Counted from the first letter of the stretch, positions 24,189 to 33,705 are shown. The stretch is 44,941 nt of DNA from an uncultured Ruminococcus sp. (GCA_902773165.1 CACYDO010000120.1:1-44941); one strand, 5' to 3'. Notes: generated by a model not told the origin, from the sequence alone. Made by a program: numbers and translations.

Positions 24189-25697
24189 ATGAAATATAAC
24201 AGCACCACCGACAAAAATATCGTTGTGTCCGCTTCTCAGGCGATCGCTCAGGGAATTTCAACGGACGGCGGACTTTTCGTTCCTATGGAGATTCCGCAGT
24301 ACAGTATTTCCGATATCAAAGCGCTCACAAAGCTCGATTACAGAGGAAGAGCAAAGAAGATCCTCGGTGATTATCTCGACGATTTCACAAAGGAGGAGAT
24401 CGACGAGTGTGTTGATAAGGCTTATACCAATGAGAAATTCGGCGGCGATAACCCTGCGCCTCTTTCTTACGAAAAGTTCGGCGATACCGATATGAATATC
24501 CTTGAGCTGTGGCACGGTCCTACGTCTGCATTTAAGGATATGGCTTTGCAGATACTTCCCCATCTGCTTACTAAATCTCTGCGCAAAACGACTCCCGACA
24601 AGGAAGCTGTTATTCTCGTTGCAACATCGGGCGATACGGGCAAGGCGGCTCTCGAAGGCTTTAAGGACGTTGACGGAACAAAGATCATGGTATTCTACCC
24701 CGTAGACGGCGTCAGCCCCATGCAGAAGCGTCAGATGACTACGCAGGAGGGAAATAATGTCGCAGTATGCGCGATCAAGGGCAACTTTGACGACGCTCAG
24801 ACAGGCGTTAAGAGGATCTTTACAGACTCAGAGCTTATTAAAAAGCTTGACGAAAACGGCTACCTTTTCTCAAGCGCAAACTCCATCAACTGGGGCAGAC
24901 TTCTTCCGCAGATCGTTTACTATTTCTCTGCTTACGCTGAAATGGTCAACGATGGCAAGATCAAGCTCGGCGACAAGATAAACGTTGCTGTTCCGACAGG
25001 CAACTTCGGCAATATACTCGCTTCTTACTATGCGTTCAGAATGGGTCTGCCGATCAATAAATTTATCTGCGCTTCTAACTCAAACAACGTTCTTACCGAC
25101 TTTATCGCAACAGGTACATACAACAAGAACCGCAGCTTCTACGCTACGATCTCTCCGTCAATGGATATTCTTGTTTCGTCTAACCTGGAAAGATTCCTCT
25201 ATCATATGACAGACGGAAATGACGCTGCCGTTAAGGGATGGATGACTTCTCTCAAAACAGAGGGCGCATATTCCGTTGACAGCAAAACAAAGCAGAAGAT
25301 CTCTGATATATTTACAGGCGGATTCTGCGACGACGTAATGACGCGCGAGATCATCGGCGAATTCTTCAACAAGTACGGCTATCTCTGCGATACTCATACG
25401 GCTGTTGCAGTCAGCGTTTATAAGGACTACGTTGAAAAGACAGGCGACAAAACGCCGACTGTTATTGATTCCACTGCAAGTCCCTATAAGTTCGGCAAGG
25501 CTGTTCTTGAAGCAGTTGCAAACGGCGAAGAGCTTCCCGATGACGAGTTCGAGATGGTTGACCTTCTCAGCAAAAAGACATCAACCGATGTTCCTGCTCC
25601 GCTTGCCGCTCTTAAGAGCAAGCAGACACGCTTTACCACAGTCTGCGCAAAGGAAGATATGGCAGACTTCGTTCTCGGTACATTGGGAGTAAAATAA
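24189..25697 (+). CDS. thrC: Threonine synthase ThrC
   Basis: A 502-residue PLP enzyme making threonine from O-phosphohomoserine. The ATG at 24189 follows GAAGGGA; the reading frame is open further upstream but without a site. The PLP lysine is K116 in GPTSAFKDMALQ. The phosphate loop is ATSGDTGKAA, and VAVPTGNFGNILA is also typical. Length and sequence fit the long E. coli/yeast-type class. The codon bias suggests high expression. The phosphoesterase gene begins on its last base; hom and thrB are absent. Confidence 0.95.
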   Translation: MKYNSTTDKNIVVSASQAIAQGISTDGGLFVPMEIPQYSISDIKALTKLDYRGRAKKILGDYLDDFTKEEIDECVDKAYTNEKFGGDNPAPLSYEKFGDTDMNILELWHGPTSAFKDMALQILPHLLTKSLRKTTPDKEAVILVATSGDTGKAALEGFKDVDGTKIMVFYPVDGVSPMQKRQMTTQEGNNVAVCAIKGNFDDAQTGVKRIFTDSELIKKLDENGYLFSSANSINWGRLLPQIVYYFSAYAEMVNDGKIKLGDKINVAVPTGNFGNILASYYAFRMGLPINKFICASNSNNVLTDFIATGTYNKNRSFYATISPSMDILVSSNLERFLYHMTDGNDAAVKGWMTSLKTEGAYSVDSKTKQKISDIFTGGFCDDVMTREIIGEFFNKYGYLCDTHTAVAVSVYKDYVEKTGDKTPTVIDSTASPYKFGKAVLEAVANGEELPDDEFEMVDLLSKKTSTDVPAPLAALKSKQTRFTTVCAKEDMADFVLGTLGVK

Positions 25698-26413
25698 TGT
25701 CACTGTACGTTTTGGGCGATACGCACCTTTCATTTGGTGTAGATAAACCCATGGATATTTTTTACGGCTGGACAAATTACGTCGGTCAGCTTGAAAAAAA
25801 CTGGAGAAATATCGTAAGCGATGAGGATACTGTGCTTCTTGCAGGAGATATCTCCTGGGGTATGAGTCTGGAAGAAGCGCTGCCCGATTTTCGCTTTATA
25901 GACGGTTTGCCCGGAAAAAAGCTGATACTAAAGGGCAATCACGACTACTGGTGGTGTACTAAAACGAAAATGGATAACTTCCTTGCCGCCAGCGGCATAA
26001 GCACCGTTTCTTTCTTATATAATAATGCATACAGGATCGGTGAAATATCCGTTTGCGGTACGCGCGGCTGGTTTTACGACGCCCACGGCGAACACGATGA
26101 AAAGGTAGTAGCCCGTGAAGCAGGAAGACTAAAAATGTCTTATGAAGCGGCAAAAAAGCTCGGCGGCGAGGTTATAGCATTTCTGCATTATCCGCCTGTT
26201 TACGCAGGAAGAGAATGCCCCGAAATGATGGACGCACTGCTCGAATGCGGGATAAAGCGCTGTTATTATGGGCATCTTCACGGGAAGAGAAATCACGAAT
26301 CCGCCACCACAGGGCCGTACAGAGGAATAGATTTCAGCCTGATATCAAGCGACTACACAAAATTCAAACCCATTCCGGTCCGGGCAGCGCCCGGAGGCAA
26401 TTCCGCCGGGTAG
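25697..26413 (+). CDS. Metallophosphoesterase with repeat-derived C-terminal tail
   Basis: A 238-residue calcineurin-like phosphoesterase of unknown substrate. The five metal motifs are in order: GDTHLSF, GDISWG, GNHDYWW, H in FLHYPP, and GHLHG. It starts on the last base of the thrC stop codon (TAATG), so it is co-translated. The natural end should be near DYTKFKPIPV. After it the last dozen or so codons (RAAPGGNSAG) and the TAG stop at 26411-26413 lie inside the tandem GC-rich repeat array. The tail is thus provided by the repeat and unlikely to matter for catalysis. Confidence 0.85.
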   Translation: MSLYVLGDTHLSFGVDKPMDIFYGWTNYVGQLEKNWRNIVSDEDTVLLAGDISWGMSLEEALPDFRFIDGLPGKKLILKGNHDYWWCTKTKMDNFLAASGISTVSFLYNNAYRIGEISVCGTRGWFYDAHGEHDEKVVAREAGRLKMSYEAAKKLGGEVIAFLHYPPVYAGRECPEMMDALLECGIKRCYYGHLHGKRNHESATTGPYRGIDFSLISSDYTKFKPIPVRAAPGGNSAG

Positions 26414-26540
26414 GCGCCCGGAGACAGTTCCGCCGGGTAGGCACCCGGAGACAGTTCCGCCGGGTAGGCGCCCGGAGACAGTTCTGCCGGGTAGGCGCCC
26501 GGAGACAGTTCTGCCGGGTAGGCACCCGGGGGCAATTCCG
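26380..26540 (-). repeat. Tandem array of six 26-27 bp hairpin modules
   Basis: Units start at 26380 (26 bp, degenerate), 26406, 26433, 26460, 26487 and 26514 (27 bp each). On the minus strand each is GGAAC-TGTCT-CCGGGC-GCCT-ACCCGG-C or a close variant, the same module as in the dispersed repeat. The period of 27 keeps a coding frame, and the first units form the end of the phosphoesterase gene. There are no unique spacers. Confidence 0.92.
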
Positions 26541-26634
26541 GGATAGTTAACAGTAAGCTATACATTATGCCGCGCCGGGAATTGTGTGTGTAGGATATTA
26601 GAACTTTATATTTATAAATAATATAAATACCAAG

Positions 26635-26730
26635 CCGAAAACGCGGCGATCAACTATCTGTCATACAAAAGTAAAAACGGAACCGTCAGCGGCGACACGC
26701 CGCCGGAACCGTCAGCGGCGACACGCCGCC
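26635..26730 (+). repeat. Dispersed hairpin repeat, copy E (two identical modules)
   Basis: ACGCGGCGATCAACTA block, GTCATACAAAAGTAAAAACGG-type core, then two identical 26-bp modules GGAAC-CGTCA-GCGGCG-ACA-CGCCGC-C (from 26679 and 26705). The hairpin here is the ACA-loop type. Confidence 0.88.
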
Positions 26731-26763
26731 GCTGCAATGGTTACAGAAAATTCATAAAAAAGG

Positions 26764-26792
26764 TAGATTTATTCTTACTTTTATGATATACT
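26764..26792 (+). promoter_or_regulatory. tig promoter
   Basis: TAGATT (26764-26769), 17 bp, TATACT (26787-26792) with TGA before it (extended -10). The leader is about 75 bases. Confidence 0.6.
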
Positions 26793-26872
26793 AATCAAGT
26801 TAGCCGTGCGCTGCGGCGACAGACGCGCGGAATATTATACATATGCGAGAGCATTCAGGAGGAACAGAAGAA

Positions 26873-28156
26873 ATGGAATTAAAAAATGTAAATAAGGTCG
26901 ATACAAATAAAGTCGAGCTTGAAATCGCTGTTGACGGCGAAACATTTACAAAAGCTATCAATAAGGTTTTCAAGCGTCAGTCTAAGAATATTTTGATCCC
27001 CGGATTCAGAAAGGGCAAGGCGCCGCGTTCCGTTGTCGAGAAGATGTACGGCAAAGAGGTTTTCTATGAGGACGCTATGAAGGAAGTTTACCCCGAAGCT
27101 GTTCAGGAAGCAGCAGACGAGGCTGAGCTCCGCACAGTTCCCGACAGAGTAGAGCTTGACGTTGTGGAGGTATCAGAGGATGGCTTTACATTTAAGGTAA
27201 AGCTCACAACATACCCCGAGGTTACGATCAGCGACTATAAGGGCATCGAGATCGAAGCTCTGTCCGACGAGGTAACAGACGAGAAGATCGACGAGGAAAT
27301 CCTCAACGCACGCAAGAGAGCAGGTTCTATCCAGACAATTACAGACAGAGCAGTAGAGAAGGACGATACGGCTGTTATCGACTTTGAAGGCTTTAAGGAC
27401 GGCGAGCCGTTTGAAGGCGGTAAGGGCGAGATGTACAATCTCGTTATCGGCAGCGGCAACTTTATCCCCGGCTTTGAGGATCAGATCATTGGTCACACAA
27501 CAGGCGAGGAGTTTACAGTCAACGTAACATTCCCAGAGGAGTATCAGGTTCCCGAGCTTGCAGGTCAGCCCGCAGAGTTTAAGGTAAAGCTTCATGAGAT
27601 CAAGGCAAGGATCCTTCCCGAACTTGACGACGAGTTCGTACAGGACGTAAGCTCAGAGTCCGAAACGGTTGAGCAGTACAGAGAAGAGATCTCCAAGGAG
27701 CTTGCAGAAACATTGAAGCAGCAGAGAGAAACAGATATCTCCAATAAGCTTGCAGACGCTCTTTCCGAGAAGGTAGAGGGTGAGATTCCTCAGGCAATGT
27801 ACGACAACCGCGTTACAGATATGCTTAAGGAAACAGAAATGCGCCTTCGTCAGCAGGGTCTTGATATGAACCTTTACATGCAGTACACAGGCATGACAGA
27901 GGATCTTCTCCGCGAGCAGTATGCAGAGGATGCAGAGAAGCAGGTAAAGCTCAGACTTGCTCTTGAAAAGATCGCAGAGCTTGAAGCTATCGAGCCGACA
28001 GCAGAGGAGCTTGACGAGGAGTACGGTAAGCTTGCAGAGATGTATAAGCTTGACGTTGAGAAGGTTAAGGAGCTTGTTCCCACAGAGGATATTACAAGAG
28101 ATGTATCTGTTTCCAAGGCAATGAATCTCGTTAAGGAAAACGCAAACATTAAGTGA
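26873..28156 (+). CDS. tig: Trigger factor
   Basis: A 427-residue ribosome-bound chaperone and prolyl isomerase. The ATG at 26873 has AGGAGG at 26857-26862. The ribosome-docking signature GFRKGKAP is near residues 44-51. The FKBP-type PPIase domain lies around 150-240 (DTAVIDFEGFKDGEPFEGG...FIPGFEDQI). The helical C-terminal arms follow to the end. It heads the tig-clpP-clpX-lon-engB group, the classical bacterial order. Confidence 0.96.
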   Translation: MELKNVNKVDTNKVELEIAVDGETFTKAINKVFKRQSKNILIPGFRKGKAPRSVVEKMYGKEVFYEDAMKEVYPEAVQEAADEAELRTVPDRVELDVVEVSEDGFTFKVKLTTYPEVTISDYKGIEIEALSDEVTDEKIDEEILNARKRAGSIQTITDRAVEKDDTAVIDFEGFKDGEPFEGGKGEMYNLVIGSGNFIPGFEDQIIGHTTGEEFTVNVTFPEEYQVPELAGQPAEFKVKLHEIKARILPELDDEFVQDVSSESETVEQYREEISKELAETLKQQRETDISNKLADALSEKVEGEIPQAMYDNRVTDMLKETEMRLRQQGLDMNLYMQYTGMTEDLLREQYAEDAEKQVKLRLALEKIAELEAIEPTAEELDEEYGKLAEMYKLDVEKVKELVPTEDITRDVSVSKAMNLVKENANIK

Positions 28157-28459
28157 TATAATAAATAACATTACATCAGACTGCCGGATAAGATCTCTGT
28201 TCGGCAGCCTATGTGCAATTTGATCTAATCTCTTTTTTCAGAAAAAGAGTATAATTTTCCGTCAGCCGACTAAAATGTAACTGTGAGAAAAACAGCTGTC
28301 AGACTGTGGCATAAACAAAGGGCAAAATAGAATTCGACAGAGTTAAGAAGTTTATTCTTACGCATACAATTATCGGCGCGGAAACCAATTGAATATTAAT
28401 ACAAAGTAAAATCGGAACAGCCCCCGGGCGCCTGCCCGGTGAAAGGATATGATTATAAT
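28157..28459 (+). other. tig-clpP gap
   Basis: Contains a small hairpin CTGCCG/CGGCAG (28181-28207) without a T-run, an isolated TATAAT (28250-28255) with no good -35, and repeat copy F (28372-28440). No CtsR or CIRCE operator is seen. No gene. Confidence 0.6.
28372..28440 (+). repeat. Dispersed hairpin repeat, copy F, abutting the clpP ribosome site
   Basis: ATCGGCGCGGAAACCAATT (28372-28390), AAAGTAAAATCGGAAC (28403-28418), five bases, then hairpin CCGGGC-GCCT-GCCCGG (28424-28439). The clpP ribosome site AAAGGA begins at 28442. Confidence 0.88.
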
Positions 28460-29041
28460 ATGGCATTAGTACCTTATGTAGTAGAACAAACAAACAGAGG
28501 AGAGCGCTCTTACGATATTTATTCCAGACTTTTAAACGACAGAATCGTAATGCTTACAGACGAAGTAAACGATGCGTCGGCAAGCGTTGTCGTTGCACAG
28601 CTTTTATACCTTGAGGGTCAGGATCCCACTAAGGATATAAGCCTTTACATCAACAGCCCCGGCGGAAGCGTAACGGCAGGTATGTCTATCTTCGATACAA
28701 TGCAGTATATCAAATGCGACGTTTCTACGATCTGCATGGGTATGGCGGCTTCTATGGGCGCATTTCTTCTTGCTGCCGGAACAAAGGGAAAAAGACTTTC
28801 TCTTCCTAACAGCGAGATCATGATCCACCAGCCTCTCGGCGGTGCAAAGGGGCAGGCAACCGAGATCGAGATCGCCGCAAAGCACATTCTCCAGACTAAG
28901 AAAAAGCTCAATACTATTCTTGCAGAGCGCACAGGTCAGCCTTACGACAGAGTAGTTGCCGACACAGAGCGCGATAACTGGATGACAGATCAGGAAGCGA
29001 TGGAATACGGTCTTATCGACAAGGTGATCGAGCACAGATAA
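28460..29041 (+). CDS. clpP: ATP-dependent Clp protease proteolytic subunit ClpP
   Basis: A 193-residue serine protease that forms tetradecamers with ClpX. The start MALVPYVVEQTNRGERSYD is the family's usual N-terminus, so I chose the ATG at 28460, although AAAGGA (28442-28447) is 12 bases away; a GTG at 28439 is in frame but lies in the repeat. The catalytic triad is S98 (GMAASMGA), H123 (MIHQP) and D172 (RDNWM). clpX follows 45 bases later. Confidence 0.96.
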   Translation: MALVPYVVEQTNRGERSYDIYSRLLNDRIVMLTDEVNDASASVVVAQLLYLEGQDPTKDISLYINSPGGSVTAGMSIFDTMQYIKCDVSTICMGMAASMGAFLLAAGTKGKRLSLPNSEIMIHQPLGGAKGQATEIEIAAKHILQTKKKLNTILAERTGQPYDRVVADTERDNWMTDQEAMEYGLIDKVIEHR

Positions 29042-29086
29042 TTCCAATTAATAATTAACGACTCATTAGGGGAGCATTTGATAGTT

Positions 29087-30382
29087 ATGCCGAGCAGAAA
29101 TAATAACAGCGACAAAAGGGTAACATGCTCATTCTGCGGAAGATCGCAGGACGAGGTAGCAAAGATGATCGCAGGTAATGGCGTGTATATCTGCGATTCC
29201 TGCATCACTTTGTGCAGTTCGATCCTGGAAGAAGAAAAAAGCGTTAAAAGCAGGATCGGCAGGGGCAGATCGGGTTCGTCAAAGCCGAACCTTATAAAGC
29301 CCGAGGAAATGAAAAAATATCTTGACGAATATGTAGTCGGTCAGGACGAAGCGAAAAAAACGCTTTGCGTCGCCGTTTACAATCACTATAAAAGAATACG
29401 TTCGGCAGATTCCGGAGAGATCGACAAGAGCAATGTCGTACTTCTCGGCCCTACAGGCGTCGGAAAAACGCTGCTTGCATCAACGCTTGCAAAGGCGCTT
29501 GACGTTCCGTTTGCCATCGCCGACGCAACTACGCTTACAGAAGCAGGCTACGTAGGCGAGGACGTTGAGAATATTCTTCTTCGTCTTATTCAGGCTGCCG
29601 ACAACGATATCAAAAGAGCCGAGCAGGGCATCATCTACATCGACGAGATCGACAAGATCGGAAGAAAATCCGAGAATCCGTCTATAACAAGAGATGTCAG
29701 CGGCGAGGGCGTACAGCAGGCTCTTCTGAAAATCGTAGAAGGTACGATTGCAAACGTGCCGCCCCACGGAGGCAGAAAGCATCCGCAGTCGGAATATTTA
29801 AAAATTAACACGAAAAATATTCTCTTCATTTGCGGCGGTGCTTTTGACGGACTTGAAAAGGTCATTGAAAAGAGAAAAAGCTCTTCCTCTATGGGCTTCG
29901 GCGCAGAAGTCCACAGCAAGGATGAGTTCCGCAAGTCCGATTGGATGGGCGAGGTCGTTTCTCACGATCTTGTAAAATTCGGAATAATTCCGGAGCTTGT
30001 CGGGAGACTTCCCGTAATAGCGGCGCTTCATCCGCTTGACGAGGATTCTCTTGTTTCTATCCTCACCGAGCCGAAAAATTCCATCATCACTCAGTACAAA
30101 AAGCTGTTTGAAATGGATAATATCAAGCTGCGCTTTACCGATGACGCGCTTCGTGCTATTGCTCAGAAAGCGATCAAGCAGGAAACAGGCGCAAGAGGAC
30201 TTCGCGCTATTATGGAGGACGTTCTCGGCGAACTGATGTTTACATCGCCGTCAGATGAAACTATCACGAAGATCACTATCGGCGAGGACTGCGTAAACGG
30301 TCTTGATGTTGCAGATATCGAGAGAGATCTTTCAAAGCGCGTAAAGCAGATCAGTGAAGAAAAGAAAGACTCCGCATCTTAA
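29087..30382 (+). CDS. clpX: ClpX unfoldase
   Basis: A 431-residue AAA+ ATPase that unfolds substrates for ClpP. The N-terminal zinc-binding domain (CSFCGRS...CDSC) is followed by Walker A GPTGVGKT, Walker B (IIYIDEIDKI), and the sensor region GARGLRAIME. The ATG at 29087 is 12 bases after AGGGGAG (29068-29074). It forms ClpXP with the gene just upstream. Confidence 0.96.
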   Translation: MPSRNNNSDKRVTCSFCGRSQDEVAKMIAGNGVYICDSCITLCSSILEEEKSVKSRIGRGRSGSSKPNLIKPEEMKKYLDEYVVGQDEAKKTLCVAVYNHYKRIRSADSGEIDKSNVVLLGPTGVGKTLLASTLAKALDVPFAIADATTLTEAGYVGEDVENILLRLIQAADNDIKRAEQGIIYIDEIDKIGRKSENPSITRDVSGEGVQQALLKIVEGTIANVPPHGGRKHPQSEYLKINTKNILFICGGAFDGLEKVIEKRKSSSSMGFGAEVHSKDEFRKSDWMGEVVSHDLVKFGIIPELVGRLPVIAALHPLDEDSLVSILTEPKNSIITQYKKLFEMDNIKLRFTDDALRAIAQKAIKQETGARGLRAIMEDVLGELMFTSPSDETITKITIGEDCVNGLDVADIERDLSKRVKQISEEKKDSAS

Positions 30383-30410
30383 TGATAAGGCAGTCTTTTT
30401 ATACGATATT

Positions 30411-30450
30411 CCGCGCCCTTTTTAAAAGGGCGTGTTCTGCTAATTTTTTT
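30411..30450 (+). terminator. Possible terminator after clpX
   Basis: GCGCCCTTTT pairs with AAAAGGGCGT (30413-30433), and a T-run (TAATTTTTTT) follows only after 11 bases. This is weak, so read-through into lon is likely. Confidence 0.45.
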
Positions 30451-30599
30451 ATTTATTCCCGGGGTACGTCCGGATAACATATTTTAATAACAGATTTTAA
30501 CCGGAGCATGACTAATACTGATACCTATAAAAAGCAGACAAATTATTTAGTTTGAATTCTATGGGTATTAGGAAAAACTCTGCTCAAAAGGGAGATCAT

Positions 30600-33053
30600 A
30601 TGATAGAAAGAATGAAGGAAATAGAGGGTTATACCGCCGCTGAGGTCGGAGTTATCCCTGTGCTGCCGCTGCGCGGTCTTGTTGTTTTTCCGAATTCCAT
30701 TATTCATCTGGAGTTGGGCAGAAGCGTATGCATTTCCGCCGTAAACTCAGCAATGAACGGAAACAGACTTATTTTCGTAACGGCGCAGAAAAATCCCCTT
30801 GTAGGAAATCCCGATCCGAAGGAAATATATCAGATCGGAACACTGGCAAAGGTAATTCAGACCGTTCGTCAGGCGGATCACACGCTGAAGGTGGTGCTTG
30901 AAGGCACTGCACGCGCCGCTGCCTACGACATCAAGAGTGAAAAGCTCTACATGAGAGCCGACGTTGTAAAGTATTCGCTCGACGAACAAGAGCCGACAAA
31001 GGAGCAGATCGCAAGACTGCGCCTGGTCAAGGTGATTTTTTCAGATTACGCAGAGCTTACTCCGAAGATTCCGAAGGATATCGAATACCGCGTAAAAATG
31101 GAGAATTCTCCCGAGAAGATCACCGACTTTGTTGCTTCAAATTCGATCATAGATTTTGAAGCTAAGCAGGAGCTTCTTGAAGAATTCAATATCGAACGCC
31201 GCCTTGATATGATGATCGCGATGCTTAAGAGCGACATTGAGATATTGTCAATTCAGCGCAATATAATGGAAAGAGCCAACGAGCTTATGGAGGAGGGACA
31301 GAAGGAATACTTCCTCCACGAGCAGATAAAGGCTATCCGCGAGGAGCTTGGCGAAGAGGATATCGAAGAGGAAGCCGACGATTTTAAAGAGAAGATAGAA
31401 GCGCTTAGTGTTCCCAAAGAGGTCAAAGAGCCTCTGCACAAGGAGTGCGGAAGACTGAAAAAGCTGCCTGATTCATCTCAGGAAGCTTTTACACTGCGAA
31501 CATATCTCGAAACGTGCCTGGAGCTTCCCTGGAACAAGTCCTCTAAAGATAAGATAGACATAAAATCGGTCGAGCGTGCGCTTGAAAAGAACCATTACGG
31601 TCTTACTAAGGTCAAGGAGAGGATCGTTGAATATCTGGCGGTCAGAAAGCTTTCTCCCGACGTTAAAGGTCAGATACTTTGCTTTGTAGGCCCTCCCGGC
31701 GTGGGTAAAACTTCTATCGCGCAGTCGATAGGCGCGGCGATCGGCAGAAAAGTAGAGCGCGTGGCGCTGGGCGGCGTTCATGATGAAGCGGAGATCCGCG
31801 GTCACAGACGCACCTACATAGCTGCGATGCCCGGAAGAATAATCTCCGCCGTAAAAGCGGCAGGTACGAATAATCCGCTTATTATTCTTGACGAGATCGA
31901 CAAGCTTGCAAACGATTACAAGGGCGACCCGACAAGCGCGCTGCTTGAAGTGCTTGACCCCGAGCAGAACAATACTTTCAGAGATCATTACATTGATCTT
32001 CCGTTTGACCTCAGCCGCGTAATGTTTATAACAACGGCGAACGACAAAAGCTCTATCCCCGCGCCGCTTAAGGACAGAATGGAGATCATAGATATCGGCA
32101 GCTATACGCGTGAGGAAAAATTCCATATCGCGAAAAAGCACCTTATCCCCAAGCAGCTTAAAAACTGCGGTCTGACCTCTGCGCAGTGCAAATTCTCTTC
32201 TTCGGCGATCTACGCAATAATAGACGGCTATACAAGCGAAGCAGGCGTGAGAAATCTTGAAAGAACGATCGCTTCTGCTATGCGCAAGGCTGCAAAGGGC
32301 GTTGCAGAGGGCGCGGAAGAAGAAAAGGTATATAAATTTGACTCCAAAAATATCGAGGATTACCTCGGACCGCGCAGGTATAAGGACGATGATCTTCCCG
32401 ACAAGCATTCTGTCGGTCTTGTGAACGGACTTGCATGGACGGCGGTCGGCGGCGTAACTCTTCCGATAGAAGCAGTTGCCGTTCCCGGAACAGGCAAGAT
32501 AGAGATAACAGGTTCTCTCGGAAACGTGATGAAGGAGTCGGCAAAAATTGCCGTGACCTGCGTTCGTGCAAGAGCTGAATCTCTCGGCATTTCCGCGGAT
32601 TTCCACAAGACAAATGATATCCACGTTCATGCGCTGGAGGGCGCGGTTCCGAAGGACGGACCGTCCGCAGGTATTACGATGACGACTGCGATCGTTTCTG
32701 CGCTTACAGGCAGGCCGGTAAACCGCTTTGTCGCAATGACCGGAGAGGTTTCTCTTCGCGGACGTGTTCTGCCGATAGGCGGCTTGAAGGAAAAAACGAT
32801 GGGTGCGCTCAAAGCAGGCGTTAAGACGGTTATTATTCCGAAGAAGAACGAATCAGATCTTCACGAGGTAGACGCGGCTGTTAAGGAAAAGCTGAACATT
32901 ATCCCTGTGGAAACGATAGACGATGTTTTCGAGATCGCTTTCACGCTTGATTCGACATATGAAAAAGAACCTGTAAAAAAACCGGCAAGAAAGAAGAAAA
33001 CGACGAAGTCTGAAAAGACAGAGGATAAACCTGCAGTTACAGCTGATATATAA
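30600..33053 (+). CDS. lon: ATP-dependent protease Lon (LonA type)
   Basis: An 817-residue AAA+ serine protease. The ATG at 30600 follows AAAGGGAG. The N-terminal substrate domain starts VIPVLPLRGLVVFPN. A coiled coil follows around 190-260, then Walker A GPPGVGKTS and Walker B (IILDEIDK). The proteolytic dyad is S689 in PKDGPSAG and K730 in PIGGLKEK. The last 30 residues are a Lys-rich tail (KKPARKKKTTK), an extension beyond the usual end. engB follows 22 bases later. Confidence 0.96.
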   Translation: MIERMKEIEGYTAAEVGVIPVLPLRGLVVFPNSIIHLELGRSVCISAVNSAMNGNRLIFVTAQKNPLVGNPDPKEIYQIGTLAKVIQTVRQADHTLKVVLEGTARAAAYDIKSEKLYMRADVVKYSLDEQEPTKEQIARLRLVKVIFSDYAELTPKIPKDIEYRVKMENSPEKITDFVASNSIIDFEAKQELLEEFNIERRLDMMIAMLKSDIEILSIQRNIMERANELMEEGQKEYFLHEQIKAIREELGEEDIEEEADDFKEKIEALSVPKEVKEPLHKECGRLKKLPDSSQEAFTLRTYLETCLELPWNKSSKDKIDIKSVERALEKNHYGLTKVKERIVEYLAVRKLSPDVKGQILCFVGPPGVGKTSIAQSIGAAIGRKVERVALGGVHDEAEIRGHRRTYIAAMPGRIISAVKAAGTNNPLIILDEIDKLANDYKGDPTSALLEVLDPEQNNTFRDHYIDLPFDLSRVMFITTANDKSSIPAPLKDRMEIIDIGSYTREEKFHIAKKHLIPKQLKNCGLTSAQCKFSSSAIYAIIDGYTSEAGVRNLERTIASAMRKAAKGVAEGAEEEKVYKFDSKNIEDYLGPRRYKDDDLPDKHSVGLVNGLAWTAVGGVTLPIEAVAVPGTGKIEITGSLGNVMKESAKIAVTCVRARAESLGISADFHKTNDIHVHALEGAVPKDGPSAGITMTTAIVSALTGRPVNRFVAMTGEVSLRGRVLPIGGLKEKTMGALKAGVKTVIIPKKNESDLHEVDAAVKEKLNIIPVETIDDVFEIAFTLDSTYEKEPVKKPARKKKTTKSEKTEDKPAVTADI

Positions 33054-33075
33054 GAGCCCACAAAGGAGTGATCCT

Positions 33076-33678
33076 ATGAATTTCAACAAAGCAGAATTTG
33101 AATTTGCCGTCGGCGCTGCTTCACAGCTAAAGCCATCGGAGCTGCCCGAGGTCATTTTTTCCGGGCGAAGCAACGTAGGTAAATCGTCGCTAATAAATAA
33201 GCTCGTCAACCGAAAGGCGCTTGCAAGAGTGAGCGCCACACCGGGCAAAACCGCTACGATCAATTTTTTCAGGGTAGACGAATTCCATCTCGTCGATCTT
33301 CCCGGCTACGGTTACGCGAAGGTTTCCAAATCGGAGAAGGATCGCTGGGCAAAGCTTATGGAGGGCTATTTCAATCAGGACAGGCGTTTTGCGCTTGTCG
33401 TACAGATAGTTGATATGCGCCATGCGCCGTCTAAGGACGATATGAACATGATAGACTATCTTTATCAAAGAGAGCTGCCCTTTATCATAGTGCTGACGAA
33501 AAAGGATAAGCTGAAAAAAACTCAGCAGCAAAAGCGCCTTGCCGAGCTAGAGCAGGAGCTTGCGGACTACAGCGATGTTCCGAAATTTCCGTTCTCGGCC
33601 GTGACCGGAGAAGGCGCGCAGGAGATAAGGGAATACATTGAAAAATGTGTAAATGAAGAAGCGGAAACGCTTTGTTAA
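33076..33678 (+). CDS. engB: Ribosome biogenesis GTPase EngB (YihA/YsxC)
   Basis: A 200-residue single-domain GTPase for 50S assembly. G1 is GRSNVGKS (30-37), G3 is DLPGYGYAK, G4 is TKKDKL. AAAGGAG (33062-33068) precedes the ATG. lon-engB is a standard Firmicutes pair. It ends the proteostasis cluster; no clear terminator follows. Confidence 0.95.
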   Translation: MNFNKAEFEFAVGAASQLKPSELPEVIFSGRSNVGKSSLINKLVNRKALARVSATPGKTATINFFRVDEFHLVDLPGYGYAKVSKSEKDRWAKLMEGYFNQDRRFALVVQIVDMRHAPSKDDMNMIDYLYQRELPFIIVLTKKDKLKKTQQQKRLAELEQELADYSDVPKFPFSAVTGEGAQEIREYIEKCVNEEAETLC

Positions 33679-33705
33679 ATTTCTATAAATTTTTCATATC
33701 TGGGT

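Larger units (their letters stand above)
26414..26872 (+). other. Repeat-rich gap before tig
   Basis: No gene is seen. The gap holds the rest of the tandem array (to 26540), an AT-rich stretch (26575-26634), repeat copy E, and the tig promoter and ribosome site. Confidence 0.7.

Noticed and set aside
26380..26540. CRISPR-like array of short repeats
   Set aside because: Units are contiguous 26-27 bp copies with no unique spacers, and no cas genes are present. The unit equals the hairpin module found elsewhere in the window.
26353..26565. Small minus-strand open frame across the tandem repeat
   Set aside because: It only encodes the repeat period (AYPAELSPG units), has no independent gene features, and overlaps a real gene end.
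28157..28459. CtsR or CIRCE heat-shock operator before clpP
   Set aside because: Neither the CtsR heptad direct repeat nor the CIRCE inverted repeat is found.
31473..32630. 385-codon minus-strand open frame opposite lon
   Set aside because: It lies wholly within the highly conserved lon gene and has no recognisable motif or start signal.
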